The position numbers and the translations under genes are program-made. Below the pieces are notes generated by a model. It did no database searches. It was given only the letters and a program-made list of their open reading frames with translations, and was not told the DNA's origin. 27,205 nt of DNA from JANXQE01 sp035294005 (lineage in GTDB: Bacteria > Verrucomicrobiota > Verrucomicrobiia > Limisphaerales > UBA8199), in the NCBI GenBank assembly GCA_035294005.1, contig DATGLT010000211.1, positions 1 through 27,205 on the forward strand, given 5' to 3'. Shown one piece after another: positions 14,306 through 23,305 of this stretch. Position 1 is the stretch's first letter. Each line of letters begins with the position of its first letter.

Positions 14306-15388
14306 ATGATCAAGCGAAGGGACCTTTTAAAAGGAGCGGCACTGGCACTGGCGGGAACGGCAGGCGCCCGGCTGCTGGCCGCCGATGGCGCAGAGGCTTC
14401 GTCCTCGGGCCAGGCGCAGCGGCTCGGCAAAATTGCCCTCGAAGAGCATTTCCTAATCCCGGAATTTACAGATTACTTCTCCGAGACCTACCCGAACATC
14501 AACCCGGAGATCCGGAAGTTCGGGACGGGTGTACTGCAGGACCTGGGGGAAAAGCGCCTCGCTGTGATGGACCGGCATGGCATCGATTTCGTGGTGCTGT
14601 CCATCTCGGGTCCGGGCGTGCAGGTGGAAAAAGACCCGGCGGTCGCGAAGCGGAATGCGAGGCTGGCGAATGACTTTCTGGCCGCGGAAATCCAAAAGCA
14701 GCCGAAACGGTATGGTGGTTTCGCGCATTTGGCGATGCAGGATCCAGCCGAAGCGGCGGCTGAATTGGAGCGCTGCATTCGCGAACTGCGGTTTCAAGGC
14801 GCAATGATCAACGGACAGACCAACGGCGAGTATCTCGACCTGGACAAGTACTCCGTCTTCTGGGAACGGGCGGCTGCTTTGGAAGCCCCAATCTATCTGC
14901 ACCCGGGAAACCCGTTGGATTATCCGGCGGTCTACCAGGGGCACAGCGAACTCTGGGGGCCGGTCTGTAGTTGGGCTTTTGAGACGGCGGCCCACGCGCT
15001 GCGGCTGGTGTTTGGGGGAGTGTTCGAACGTTATCCCAAGGCGAGGCTGATCCTCGGGCATATGGGTGAAACGCTGCCGCTCAACTTGTGGCGATTCGAC
15101 AGCCGCTGGCTGGTGTGCAACCGGGGCCAACGCACCCTCGCTCAGCAACCTTCGTTCTATATAAAACGGAACATCGCGATCACCACTTCAGGAGTCTGCT
15201 CGGACGTTTCGCTGCGGTGCGCGCTCGACGCCTTGGGCGCTCAAAACGTCATGTTCTCCGTGGACTATCCCTTCGAGAAGACCGATTTGGCGGCGCAATT
15301 CATCGAAACGGCGCGAGTGTCCGAGGCCGACCGGGCACAAGCGGCGTCAGGCAATGCCAGGCGGATTCTGCGCCTGGGTCATATCTGA
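14306..15388 (+). CDS. Tat-exported amidohydrolase-2 family protein
   Basis: A 360-residue TIM-barrel metal enzyme of the amidohydrolase_2 (ACMSD/gamma-resorcylate decarboxylase-like) group. The N-terminus MIKRRDLLKGAALALAG is a twin-arginine signal, so the folded protein is probably exported. The metal/active-site pattern is 'IALEEHF' (Glu and His where many amidohydrolases have HxH), 'IYLHPGNP' (His), 'LILGHMGETLP' (His and Glu) and 'FSVDYPFE' (Asp), matching LigW-type decarboxylases. Such enzymes decarboxylate or hydrolyse small aromatic acids; the actual substrate is not inferable. The start at 14306 is supported by GGGGAAA five bases upstream and by the signal peptide. It stands alone and converges on the CARDB gene with 39 bases between. 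Confidence 0.9.
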   Translation: MIKRRDLLKGAALALAGTAGARLLAADGAEASSSGQAQRLGKIALEEHFLIPEFTDYFSETYPNINPEIRKFGTGVLQDLGEKRLAVMDRHGIDFVVLSISGPGVQVEKDPAVAKRNARLANDFLAAEIQKQPKRYGGFAHLAMQDPAEAAAELERCIRELRFQGAMINGQTNGEYLDLDKYSVFWERAAALEAPIYLHPGNPLDYPAVYQGHSELWGPVCSWAFETAAHALRLVFGGVFERYPKARLILGHMGETLPLNLWRFDSRWLVCNRGQRTLAQQPSFYIKRNIAITTSGVCSDVSLRCALDALGAQNVMFSVDYPFEKTDLAAQFIETARVSEADRAQAASGNARRILRLGHI

Positions 15389-15416
15389 ACGTCGCGAGAG
15401 CCGGGTTCGCGTTCTA

Positions 15417-15438
15417 GCTCGCCCACACTACGGTGAGC
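15417..15438. terminator. Small stem-loop between convergent genes
   Basis: GCTCGCC (15417-15423) can pair with GGTGAGC (15432-15438), with one G-T pair, around an eight-base loop. It overlaps the last codons of the CARDB gene and lies 29 bases after the amidohydrolase stop. No T run follows, so this is a weak candidate for a bidirectional terminator. Confidence 0.25.
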
Positions 15439-18292
15439 GAACGCGATAGAAGCGAGTCAAGCTGCCTGCCGTCTGTGAGTCCGTAAATTGGAATTGCCCC
15501 GGTGAAGTCTCCGTGGCATTTCCAACGAGCGTCCACCGGGCTAGCGGCAAAGACAGGTCGGTCGTCGAGAAAACACTGAAAGTAATACCGGGTGTGTTGG
15601 CAAAACTGAATTGGACGGCGCCGTTGGCGAGGAGTGTGGCCTGCTGCAGTTGGATTGGAGTTGGGCCGACGGAATTCCCCAGAGTAATAGGCGCCGCAAA
15701 AATATCGTACACCCGGCTGGATTGATTCACGCTCTGCCCAAAATCCACGTCCAGCACGAGAAAATAGGTCCCGTTGGCAATGGACGGGAGCGCGACGTTT
15801 TTGCTGCTGGAGTAAGTCCCGCCTGCGGGCAGCGGCCCTGAAACGGTCCAAAGACCTAGAAAGCCCGAAAACCCAACCATTCCGTCGGGCGTCGTGTTAG
15901 TCGATAAAACCAGGTAATCGAACCAGGGCCCTGACGCCGCGCTGCCGCCCTGGTTAGTCACGGCATAGCTTACCTGGATGCTCTGGCCGGGCTTGGCGGA
16001 GGACGGCGCGACCAGGGATAAGACGGCAAGCTGAGGGAGCAAACTGGGAGGCAAAACCTGGATCGGGACCGCGAGGGTTTTATTACTCCAGCTTGATTCG
16101 TCCGTCAATTGACTCTCATCGACTTGCAGGATGAGGTAGTAGGACCCCGGGGGAGTCGTAGGAACAAAAATCGAGTTGGTCTCAGTGTAAGTGGTTCCAT
16201 TGGGAACCGGGCCGGTGACAAACTGGCTGCCAACCGCGTTGGCGCTGCTGTCTAGAACTGCGTTGGTCGATAACCACAGTCCATCAAACCAAAAGCCTGA
16301 ACTTGGTGTCGGGACGGTTGTGGGTCCCGCGTTGGTAACAGTGTAGACCACCTGGATTGAACCTCCGGGCAAGACGGACGGCGGCGCAATGAGTGAAATT
16401 GGGACAAGGTTCGGCAAGCCGGCCGGCGCCAGCAAGGTGATTGGCACAGCCAGAGCCGCGTGGTTGATCGTTCCCTGGGACAGATAGCCGTAGGAATCCG
16501 GCACGAGCAACAGGTAGTAAGTTCCGGCCGGCCAGCCGGGCAGGCGCGCAGAGTTGGTCCCACTATAGCTGCTCCCGGGCGGCACGGGGCCATTTTCAAA
16601 CACGTCACCCAACGAATACGCGTTCGTGTCCCAGAAGGAGTTGGTGGACAGGTACACTGTGTCCGACCAAAACCCGAGCGCCGGGGCGCTCCCGCTGTTG
16701 GTCACGCTAAAGACAACCTGAATCCTGGCATCGGAAGCGACACCCTGCGGCGCAGTCATCGCCAGCCCAGCCAGGTGCGGTGCTCCCAGCGTGATGGGCA
16801 TTTGGACGAGATTGTTCGAGACATTGGATTCCAGGATCACACCGGTCGAGTTGGCTTTGACATATAGCCAATAATTCCCCGCCGGCCAGGCCGGCAGGAA
16901 AGCGTCACCGCTTTCCATGTAGCCCGCGCCGGCTGGCAAAGTGCCGGAGTAACTGCCCTCCCCGATAACAGTTGCTGATCCGTCAAATACCGCATTGCTG
17001 GAAAGATAGAAAGAATCGAAAAAATCAACCTGTGCTCCATCCAGGCCGGCGATGTCCAGATTGCCATGATTGGTCACGCTGTAGGTGATGGTAAGCGATT
17101 GGCCGGCGATTGGTTGGCCGCTTATACTCACTCCGCCCGCGACCAGGTCGGGTAACCGCGTATCAGCCCGGATGGACAGCACGTTGTTGTTGGTATTGAT
17201 TTCCTCCAGGTGATTAGCCCCGTCGGCTTTTAAAAACAGATACTCCCCCACCGGGGTGCCGGAAAAGACGGTTACCATATTGGTCCGGCGATAAAATGCT
17301 CCGGCGGGAAGCGCCTGGCTTTCATCGAAACTGGACTCCAGCGAGGCCGTCGCGTCCAGGACCTGGTTGCTGGACAAGTAAAACATATCCGTCCATTGCC
17401 ATTTGCCGCTCAAGGAGATGGTTCCGGTGTTGGTAACCAGGTAACTCACCACCAGGTTGTCATACGGTCCAGCCGACTCAACTTGCAAGTCCATGGGAAC
17501 CAGTTCAACGATGTTAGGCCCCAGCACGCTGATAACATTGGTTTTCACGATGGTCGCCATTCCGCCGTGTTGGTCTTGCAGCGTCAGCATGACGTCGTAA
17601 TCTCCCGACGCCGTGTAAGTGAACGACGGGTTCGCGTTGGTGGAATTCGTGTTCCCGTTATTCTTGAAGCTCCACTGCCACCCGGCAATTGTGCCGCAAG
17701 GGTATATCGATTGATCTTGGAAGCTAACTGTGAGGGGTGCCAAACCGCTGGCAGGCTGAGCCGAAAAATCCGGGATTGGCGGAACATCACCTGTCGTAAA
17801 GCTCCAAACGGGGGTGGCAGTTTGGGCATTATGGTTGTCGCGCGCGACGACAGACCAGTAATAGGTGGTAAAACATTGCAACTGGCCCGGCGCCCAGTTG
17901 GTTTGCCAACCGCTGTAGGCCAGGGGCGGAGGATTGGCCGTGCCAAAATATACATAATAGACCACGGAATCATTCCCGTCCGGATCTACCGTAGGAGCCC
18001 AGCTCAGAGTCGGCGCGGCATTGACGTTTACCGCCCCGTTGCTGATTCCCGGGTTGCTAACGGCATTTGGCACCCCGTTGGACGGCGCGGTCGCGAGGGT
18101 CGTGGTCTTCAGGAGCCGGTTCCCAAGATTGTCGTAAACGTAATCGACCGTCGTGCCGTCCCCATAAGTCACCCGGGTCAGCCGTTGCATCGAGTCGTAG
18201 CTGTATTGCAGTGTTTGGGCGCGCAAACCCGAGACCAGCGCCAGGTAAACCAGGGCCAACACCAACCTTTCGCAGCTCAGGAATGCCTTCAT
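15428..18292 (-). CDS. Secreted CARDB-repeat protein with YD repeat, FN3-like and PKD domains
   Basis: A 954-residue exported protein. A signal peptide (1-25, 'LVLALVYLALVSGLRAQ') leads into one RHS/YD repeat (29-62: 'YSYDSMQRLTRVTYGDGTTV', then 'DYVYDNLGNRLLK'). An Ig/FN3-like domain (about 80-167) and a PKD domain (172-256: 'FSAQPASGLAPLTVSFQDQS') follow. Five CARDB-type beta domains of about 120 residues each start near 262, 380, 505, 627 and 752. Each has the 'V.Y.VTN.G' and 'F(Y/W)LS(S/T)N' patterns and a 'LPAG..Y' segment. The C-terminus (about 890-954: 'STTDLSLPLARW', 'FQFTD', 'RFYRVRSP') is the ending frequent in Verrucomicrobia secreted proteins. The ATG overlaps the RHS stop (TAATG). 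A surface adhesive or structural role is inferred. Confidence 0.88.
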   Translation of the reverse strand: MKAFLSCERLVLALVYLALVSGLRAQTLQYSYDSMQRLTRVTYGDGTTVDYVYDNLGNRLLKTTTLATAPSNGVPNAVSNPGISNGAVNVNAAPTLSWAPTVDPDGNDSVVYYVYFGTANPPPLAYSGWQTNWAPGQLQCFTTYYWSVVARDNHNAQTATPVWSFTTGDVPPIPDFSAQPASGLAPLTVSFQDQSIYPCGTIAGWQWSFKNNGNTNSTNANPSFTYTASGDYDVMLTLQDQHGGMATIVKTNVISVLGPNIVELVPMDLQVESAGPYDNLVVSYLVTNTGTISLSGKWQWTDMFYLSSNQVLDATASLESSFDESQALPAGAFYRRTNMVTVFSGTPVGEYLFLKADGANHLEEINTNNNVLSIRADTRLPDLVAGGVSISGQPIAGQSLTITYSVTNHGNLDIAGLDGAQVDFFDSFYLSSNAVFDGSATVIGEGSYSGTLPAGAGYMESGDAFLPAWPAGNYWLYVKANSTGVILESNVSNNLVQMPITLGAPHLAGLAMTAPQGVASDARIQVVFSVTNSGSAPALGFWSDTVYLSTNSFWDTNAYSLGDVFENGPVPPGSSYSGTNSARLPGWPAGTYYLLLVPDSYGYLSQGTINHAALAVPITLLAPAGLPNLVPISLIAPPSVLPGGSIQVVYTVTNAGPTTVPTPSSGFWFDGLWLSTNAVLDSSANAVGSQFVTGPVPNGTTYTETNSIFVPTTPPGSYYLILQVDESQLTDESSWSNKTLAVPIQVLPPSLLPQLAVLSLVAPSSAKPGQSIQVSYAVTNQGGSAASGPWFDYLVLSTNTTPDGMVGFSGFLGLWTVSGPLPAGGTYSSSKNVALPSIANGTYFLVLDVDFGQSVNQSSRVYDIFAAPITLGNSVGPTPIQLQQATLLANGAVQFSFANTPGITFSVFSTTDLSLPLARWTLVGNATETSPGQFQFTDSQTAGSLTRFYRVRSP

Positions 18293-21200
18293 TAGAAGCT
18301 CCCTCCCACGCCAAAAGACACGCTGGAACCTTGCGGCCCCCAGGTTGCCTGCCCTTGCACGCCAATATTCGGATTGCCCGTATCAACGCTGATTTGAAGT
18401 TGGCCAGTGTTGGGGCTGCTGCCCGTCAGTTGGACTTCAAACGGGCCGATATTTTTGATATCAATTCCAAATGCCTGGTTGGAAAGGTCGCAAACCAGGG
18501 CCAGGTTCGGAGTTAAATTCAAATTGAAGGACAAATCGAAGTTGTTGTAGCCGGTGCCCGGGTAAGACCACGGCGCTTGCAGCTGACCCGAGAAATTCCC
18601 GAGGTTGAAGTTCAATTGCGGCCCTAACCCGCCAGGACTGCTCGAAAAGCCGTCATCCAGGCCCGACGGATCGTTTCGGTTGATGGGATTGTTATGAACG
18701 AAGGCGTAGGCGTTCAACCCGGCTGACTCACCCAGGGGGTCGCGGTTAAGCCACCTCCCCAATCCCGGCTGATAAAACCTGAATCCAAAGTAAGCCAGGC
18801 CCGTTTGAGGATCGTATTGTTTGGTCGAAAACTGCATCGGTTGGCTCAAAGTGCCACCCGTTTGCTGGGGCTGGCCAAAGGCGTCGTAGGTATAAGTGGC
18901 CGATGCGCTTTCAGAGCTGTCCAGCACTGCGGCCACATTTCCTTTGCCGTCATAAACATAAGAGTAATGCTGCCCGCCTTGCGTCAGGTGCAGCAACGCG
19001 CCGATGCCTCCCCGGGAAAACCCGCCCCAAACGTATTGGCGCACCACCTGGTTGGCTCCATCCCGTTCCTGCACCGGCAGGCCCAGCGCACGCAGGTAGC
19101 GGGTTTCTCCGGCTAAAGCTCCATTGGTGTAGCGTTTCCAAATCGCCAGGAAAGAATCCCCGAAGTAGGTGTAAAGATTGCTGCACAATACGTGCGAGGC
19201 ATTGGTGTAGTACAGGGAAGTCAGCCGGTTCTCCGCGTCATACCCGGCCCTGAACACGGTCCCGTCGGGAGTGTACCCCTGGATCAGGTTGCCGTCATTG
19301 TCGTAGGCAAAGGTTTGACCCGCGGAAGAACTGAGAACCTGGTTTAAGGAGTTGTACTGGAATCCAACGGCCTGATTTTGAAAGGAAGGCGTCGGAGAAG
19401 CCGGCGTGACAGTCTCCGAATCCCTGAGGTCCTGCGGGCCGTAGGTGTAGGCGTATTGACCAATCAACTGCTGGTTGGATTGGCGGTTTGCCCGGACCAG
19501 GATTCGGTTGAGCGCATCGTAGCTGTTGCTCACCGTTACCCCATTTGGATAGGTGATTGCTTGCGCCAGCGGGCTGGCTCCCGAATAGCCGTAGGCCGTT
19601 ATGCCCGCGCTCGATCGAACCTGGGCCAGGCGGTTCTCAGTGTCATAGGCGTAGGCCACCGATTCGCCCGATTGAGCGGCCAGGTTGGTGCCGCGCCCGG
19701 CTGCGTCGTATGCATAGGAGATATTGGCGCCCGGCCAGTGAGCCGTATACGAGCTCAGCTGGAAATTCGCGTCAAAGACGTAAGTATTTGTTCCCGCTCC
19801 ATCAACCACCTGTACGAGGCGGTTGAAAAGGTCGTAGGTGTTTGTGACGCTGGGTGTGCCGTCCGAGTAACCCTTGCTGATCAAATTGTGACTCAAGTCA
19901 TATCCATAGACCGTCACAATGCCGCGGGCATTGGTTCGGGTGACCAGCAACCCGGCGTTGTCATATCCAAATGAAACGCGCTGGCCATTGGGGTAACTCC
20001 TGGATAAAAGCCGGCCGTCCGGGTCATAGGCGAAATCGGTCTCACCGCTGTTGGGGTCCTTAAGGCTGAGAAGGTTGCCCGCCGGGTCATAAGAGAATTG
20101 AGTGATTCCGCCTTCGGGACTCGTCGTTTGGATTAGGCGCTTGAGCGGGTCGTAGCTGAAAAGCGTGATGCGGCCGGCGCGATCGGTCGCACTGTCTAAC
20201 ATGCGCGGACAGCAACTCGAGTAGCTGTAGGTTTCGAATTTGCCGTCCGGGTAGGTGACGCGGGTTAGCTGATTGAGGTTGTTGTAATCGTTTGTGAGGG
20301 TCAGGCCCGAGGCATCGGTATGCGTTCGCACCCGGCCGATGGGATCGTAAGTAAAGGAATCGATGACCTGGCCCGCGCGCGAGAGTTGAGCGAGCCGATT
20401 GTTCGAGTCGTAAGCGTACGTGTTGGTTACACCCAACGGATCAGCCCAGGACGTGATCTGGCCGTAGGAGTTGTAGGTGAAGCGGCTGGTATGAGTGAGC
20501 CGATCCTGGATCGACAGGACATCGTGCTGACTATCCCAGGTCAGCCGGATCGTGCCCAGGCCGTTGACGATGCTGGTCAGGTCCACGCCATTGGGTGCAT
20601 AGTTAAACGTGGTCATGCTGATGTTCGGATCGACAGCGCTTGTGACGCGGCCCAGCGAGTTATAGGTGTAACCCCAGGTTCCTCCGTGCGCATCGGTGAA
20701 ACTCTGCAGCTGACCCGTGATCGGGTCGTAGGCCAAATAAGCGTAATCACCCGCGGGATAAATAATCCGGTTGAGCACACCCTGGCGCCCGCTGCCCAAT
20801 GTGGTGAAGTAGTACAGGGTTTTGGGCACATTAAGCCTGAAATTGTTTTCGAACGGGCTGCGCCACGGGATGTAATCCCGCGAACTGACGTGCCAGGCGT
20901 AAGCCGAGTAACCGTCATAATGGTACTCGGAGGAATGGCCCAGTGGATCGGTGATTGTGATCCGGTAATTCTGAAACATCGTCCCGCCCGGCGGGGGGTA
21001 CGGGTTGGGACCGTTCTCCAGCCCGTCGGCAGGCTCGATTCGAAACGACCACGACCCGCGCTGGTTGCTTACCGAGGTGAGGTAGACGTTGGTGTCGTAG
21101 CTGTAGCCCGTCCAGTATCCGCCCATGTCGGTGGATCGAGTCAGGTTCAGACTCGCGTCATACTCGAAGCTGGCATTGCGGCCGAAAGGGTCCGCCACGT

Positions 21201-23013
21201 TTGTCACAAGGCCGGCTGGATTGTAGCTGAGCGTTGTTACCTGGCCCTGGGCGTCGGTGATACTCGTCAGGTGAACATTCGAGTCGTACCCGAGCGAAAG
21301 CTTCTGTCCGTGCGCGTCGCGGATTTCCGTGAGGAAGGGCTGCTGGGAGGCCGTGCCGCCCGGGATTTGATAAGCGTAAACCGTATCGTCTGGAAAGCGG
21401 AGTTCGTAATGATTGGGCCCAAGCTGGGTAAGCGTGTTGAAAACTCGCAACGGTTTGGTGTAGCCGCCCGAGCCGTCAGGCGCATAGGAATCCCGGCGCC
21501 CATCCGGCATGAAGACCGTTACCGTCCCTGCCGTATCGACCACCAGGTAGGACCCGTAGTTGAACTGCCATTTGTTGCCAAAAGGCTCATATTGAGCAAT
21601 CGCCGACTGCGAGTTGTAGCTCAAAGTAATCCGCACCGGCGGACCGAACGCGGGTTGATACCACAAGGGCGTGTCGGTCATGAAAAGGTTCATGCTGACC
21701 ACGTTTACCGACCAGCGCGGCGCGCCACCTGAGCACTGGTCCGGCGGCGGGTTCTCGTCGGGATTTCCCAGCCCGTCCTCTTTGCGCGGCAACCCGCAGC
21801 AACCTCCCGAGTTCGTCTCCATTTCTTCCGGCCTCAATCGCCGCCCGCCCAACACGGGCCGTTTGCCAAACACCAAGGCCCGGCCGGTCCATTCTTTGGC
21901 GAGTTCTTCCAGGGTTTGATGAAAGCGACGTTGTGATTGGGGATCATACAACTCCACCCGGCCGGCTTGCGCTTTGTCCAGAACCCAATAGTGACCCGAC
22001 CCCTCCGGGTTATACGACCGGACCTGCAGTATTGCCGGCAGCGAAATAGCTCCCAACCCGTTGGGATCAAGTTCCACCCCGGACATTTCCATTCCCGCGT
22101 CGGAGCTCATTCTGGTCAAAGCGGCAAGGCTGTGCCCGCGGGCGCTGGCCGGAAGGTTGGTTTGTACCCGAGCTGCCGCCGCCTCCTGACCTTGCCGCCG
22201 CAACGCGTAGGCCAGCGCTTCGGCGCCGCAATTGGCCAGCGCCTGGCGCGCTGCCGCAAACTGCGACAGTCGCACCATCCAATGTGACCCGTACGTCCGG
22301 TGCCGCCAGTCGGGGCTGTCCTGTATCAGGCTGCGCAACTCCAGTACCGCCGCGTCCAGGTTGTTCTGCTCGGCCTCCACCATAGCCAGCCGCTGGCGCG
22401 CTTTGTTGACCAGCATTCGCGCCCCAAAGTGCTCCTTGCCCTGGTGCTCCAGAATCAGCTGGCTGAAAATCTCCTGCGCCTCCGAGGTCCTCCCGTTATA
22501 CGCCGCGTCGCACCCAATGTGCAGCCGCGCTTCCCCAGCCCAGGGGCTCTCGGCATGGTCCGCCACAAACTGGCGCAGCATCCTCACTGCCTTCGAATAC
22601 TCGTGCTTATTCCATTCTTCGATCGCACTTCCGAAGGCCAATCTTGCTGACGCTTCCCGTTCTGTCTCCGACGCGTCGTGCGTCGGAAACAAGGGTGCTC
22701 CCAGCTGGCCCGCCGCCATAAGTTCCTCCCCGCTGGGTGCCCGGGACAGATCCAGTCCCTTGACGGTGGTCGCGTAAGCCGCGCGTAAGGGTTGGGCGTC
22801 CTCCTGTAATTTGTGGCTGGGAATGGGACCGGCTACGCCGGTACCGCAACAGTAGGTTGCCACGAGGATTGCTCCTACGCACACCCAATAGTTGCGAAAC
22901 TCGCCGTCTCGGCACCGCTTGATTCGAAAATTCAAAACTCTCAGCAGTGGATTCCACAGGGATGGATTCCCTTTTTTCCTCCACCGTTCACCTTCCGATT
23001 GCGTCTTTCCCAC
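18292..23013 (-). CDS. Large RHS-repeat protein with TPR and C39-type peptidase regions
   Basis: A 1573-residue protein. An N-terminal basic stretch and hydrophobic segment (about 42-62) look like a long signal or anchor. Residues 127-235 are TPR-like helices. A cysteine-peptidase-like C39 region follows, with Cys262 ('NCGAEALAYALRRQG'), His341 ('GHYWVLD') and Asp358 ('VELYDP'). After Cys-rich 'GGCCGLPRKED', a cap-like region starts at 432 and leads into YD repeats to about 1400, normally a hollow beta-cocoon. The RHS core motif covers 1400-1452 ('YDPQTGLAYFGFRFYQPGLG', then 'RWLNRDPLGE' and 'NDPSGL'). The last 121 residues are Asn/Gly/Ser-rich and beta-prone, unlike a known toxin. The start is GTG, with AGAGAGG seven bases upstream. 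The downstream CARDB gene overlaps its stop codon by one base. Confidence 0.9.
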   Translation of the reverse strand: MGKTQSEGERWRKKGNPSLWNPLLRVLNFRIKRCRDGEFRNYWVCVGAILVATYCCGTGVAGPIPSHKLQEDAQPLRAAYATTVKGLDLSRAPSGEELMAAGQLGAPLFPTHDASETEREASARLAFGSAIEEWNKHEYSKAVRMLRQFVADHAESPWAGEARLHIGCDAAYNGRTSEAQEIFSQLILEHQGKEHFGARMLVNKARQRLAMVEAEQNNLDAAVLELRSLIQDSPDWRHRTYGSHWMVRLSQFAAARQALANCGAEALAYALRRQGQEAAAARVQTNLPASARGHSLAALTRMSSDAGMEMSGVELDPNGLGAISLPAILQVRSYNPEGSGHYWVLDKAQAGRVELYDPQSQRRFHQTLEELAKEWTGRALVFGKRPVLGGRRLRPEEMETNSGGCCGLPRKEDGLGNPDENPPPDQCSGGAPRWSVNVVSMNLFMTDTPLWYQPAFGPPVRITLSYNSQSAIAQYEPFGNKWQFNYGSYLVVDTAGTVTVFMPDGRRDSYAPDGSGGYTKPLRVFNTLTQLGPNHYELRFPDDTVYAYQIPGGTASQQPFLTEIRDAHGQKLSLGYDSNVHLTSITDAQGQVTTLSYNPAGLVTNVADPFGRNASFEYDASLNLTRSTDMGGYWTGYSYDTNVYLTSVSNQRGSWSFRIEPADGLENGPNPYPPPGGTMFQNYRITITDPLGHSSEYHYDGYSAYAWHVSSRDYIPWRSPFENNFRLNVPKTLYYFTTLGSGRQGVLNRIIYPAGDYAYLAYDPITGQLQSFTDAHGGTWGYTYNSLGRVTSAVDPNISMTTFNYAPNGVDLTSIVNGLGTIRLTWDSQHDVLSIQDRLTHTSRFTYNSYGQITSWADPLGVTNTYAYDSNNRLAQLSRAGQVIDSFTYDPIGRVRTHTDASGLTLTNDYNNLNQLTRVTYPDGKFETYSYSSCCPRMLDSATDRAGRITLFSYDPLKRLIQTTSPEGGITQFSYDPAGNLLSLKDPNSGETDFAYDPDGRLLSRSYPNGQRVSFGYDNAGLLVTRTNARGIVTVYGYDLSHNLISKGYSDGTPSVTNTYDLFNRLVQVVDGAGTNTYVFDANFQLSSYTAHWPGANISYAYDAAGRGTNLAAQSGESVAYAYDTENRLAQVRSSAGITAYGYSGASPLAQAITYPNGVTVSNSYDALNRILVRANRQSNQQLIGQYAYTYGPQDLRDSETVTPASPTPSFQNQAVGFQYNSLNQVLSSSAGQTFAYDNDGNLIQGYTPDGTVFRAGYDAENRLTSLYYTNASHVLCSNLYTYFGDSFLAIWKRYTNGALAGETRYLRALGLPVQERDGANQVVRQYVWGGFSRGGIGALLHLTQGGQHYSYVYDGKGNVAAVLDSSESASATYTYDAFGQPQQTGGTLSQPMQFSTKQYDPQTGLAYFGFRFYQPGLGRWLNRDPLGESAGLNAYAFVHNNPINRNDPSGLDDGFSSSPGGLGPQLNFNLGNFSGQLQAPWSYPGTGYNNFDLSFNLNLTPNLALVCDLSNQAFGIDIKNIGPFEVQLTGSSPNTGQLQISVDTGNPNIGVQGQATWGPQGSSVSFGVGGSF

Positions 23014-23257
23014 AAATAAACCTCTCTGACAAAAGCTCCGGCACCCGCCGATTCCTGGGATTGGTTGCGACGGTAACTGGCGAACCGAAAATTTTCAAGA
23101 CTTTTCGTAAATGAGCCAGGGTCCGCCTCCCGGCGTTCATCTTGATCGTTGTGGCGGTCCTCCAGGAGGATAATCGTCTCGGCTGAGCTCGGCCGGTTCC
23201 GGGCCCACGACCCCGGGTCCCTTCGCGTTGGCTGGACACTGTTTAGGTCAACGGCAA

Positions 23258-23284
23258 CTAATATATTAGATTGTGAAATATATT
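23258..23284 (+). promoter_or_regulatory. AT-rich palindromic promoter region of the subtilase gene
   Basis: A 12-base perfect palindrome CTAATATATTAG (23258-23269) is followed by a second AATATATT (23277-23284), the two AATATATT copies being 17 bases apart. TATATT at 23279-23284 is a good -10 candidate and would give a very short leader to the ATG at 23306; no good -35 was found. The AT richness contrasts sharply with the GC-rich surroundings, and the double palindrome could be an operator. Confidence 0.4.
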
Positions 23285-23305
23285 ATGCCATATGCTGTAG
23301 TGTAG

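Noticed and set aside
18292..18294. RHS and CARDB genes as one gene broken by a stop
   Set aside because: The downstream gene has its own ATG and signal peptide, and the RHS protein has a full tail after its core, so two coupled genes fit better.
15513..18295. Tandem DNA repeats or a CRISPR-like array in the CARDB/RHS region
   Set aside because: The periodicity is at protein-domain level (about 120 residues for CARDB, about 20 for YD repeats) with diverged DNA; there are no identical repeats with unique spacers.
20320..21732. Plus-strand frame of 470 codons inside the RHS gene
   Set aside because: Antisense to repetitive YD-repeat coding sequence; its Val/Arg-rich repeats mirror the RHS periodicity and show no domain.
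22988..23140. 50-codon minus-strand frame (MNAGRRTLAHLRKVLKIFG...) overlapping the RHS start
   Set aside because: No ribosome site at a useful distance, no motif, and it runs out of frame into the RHS gene.
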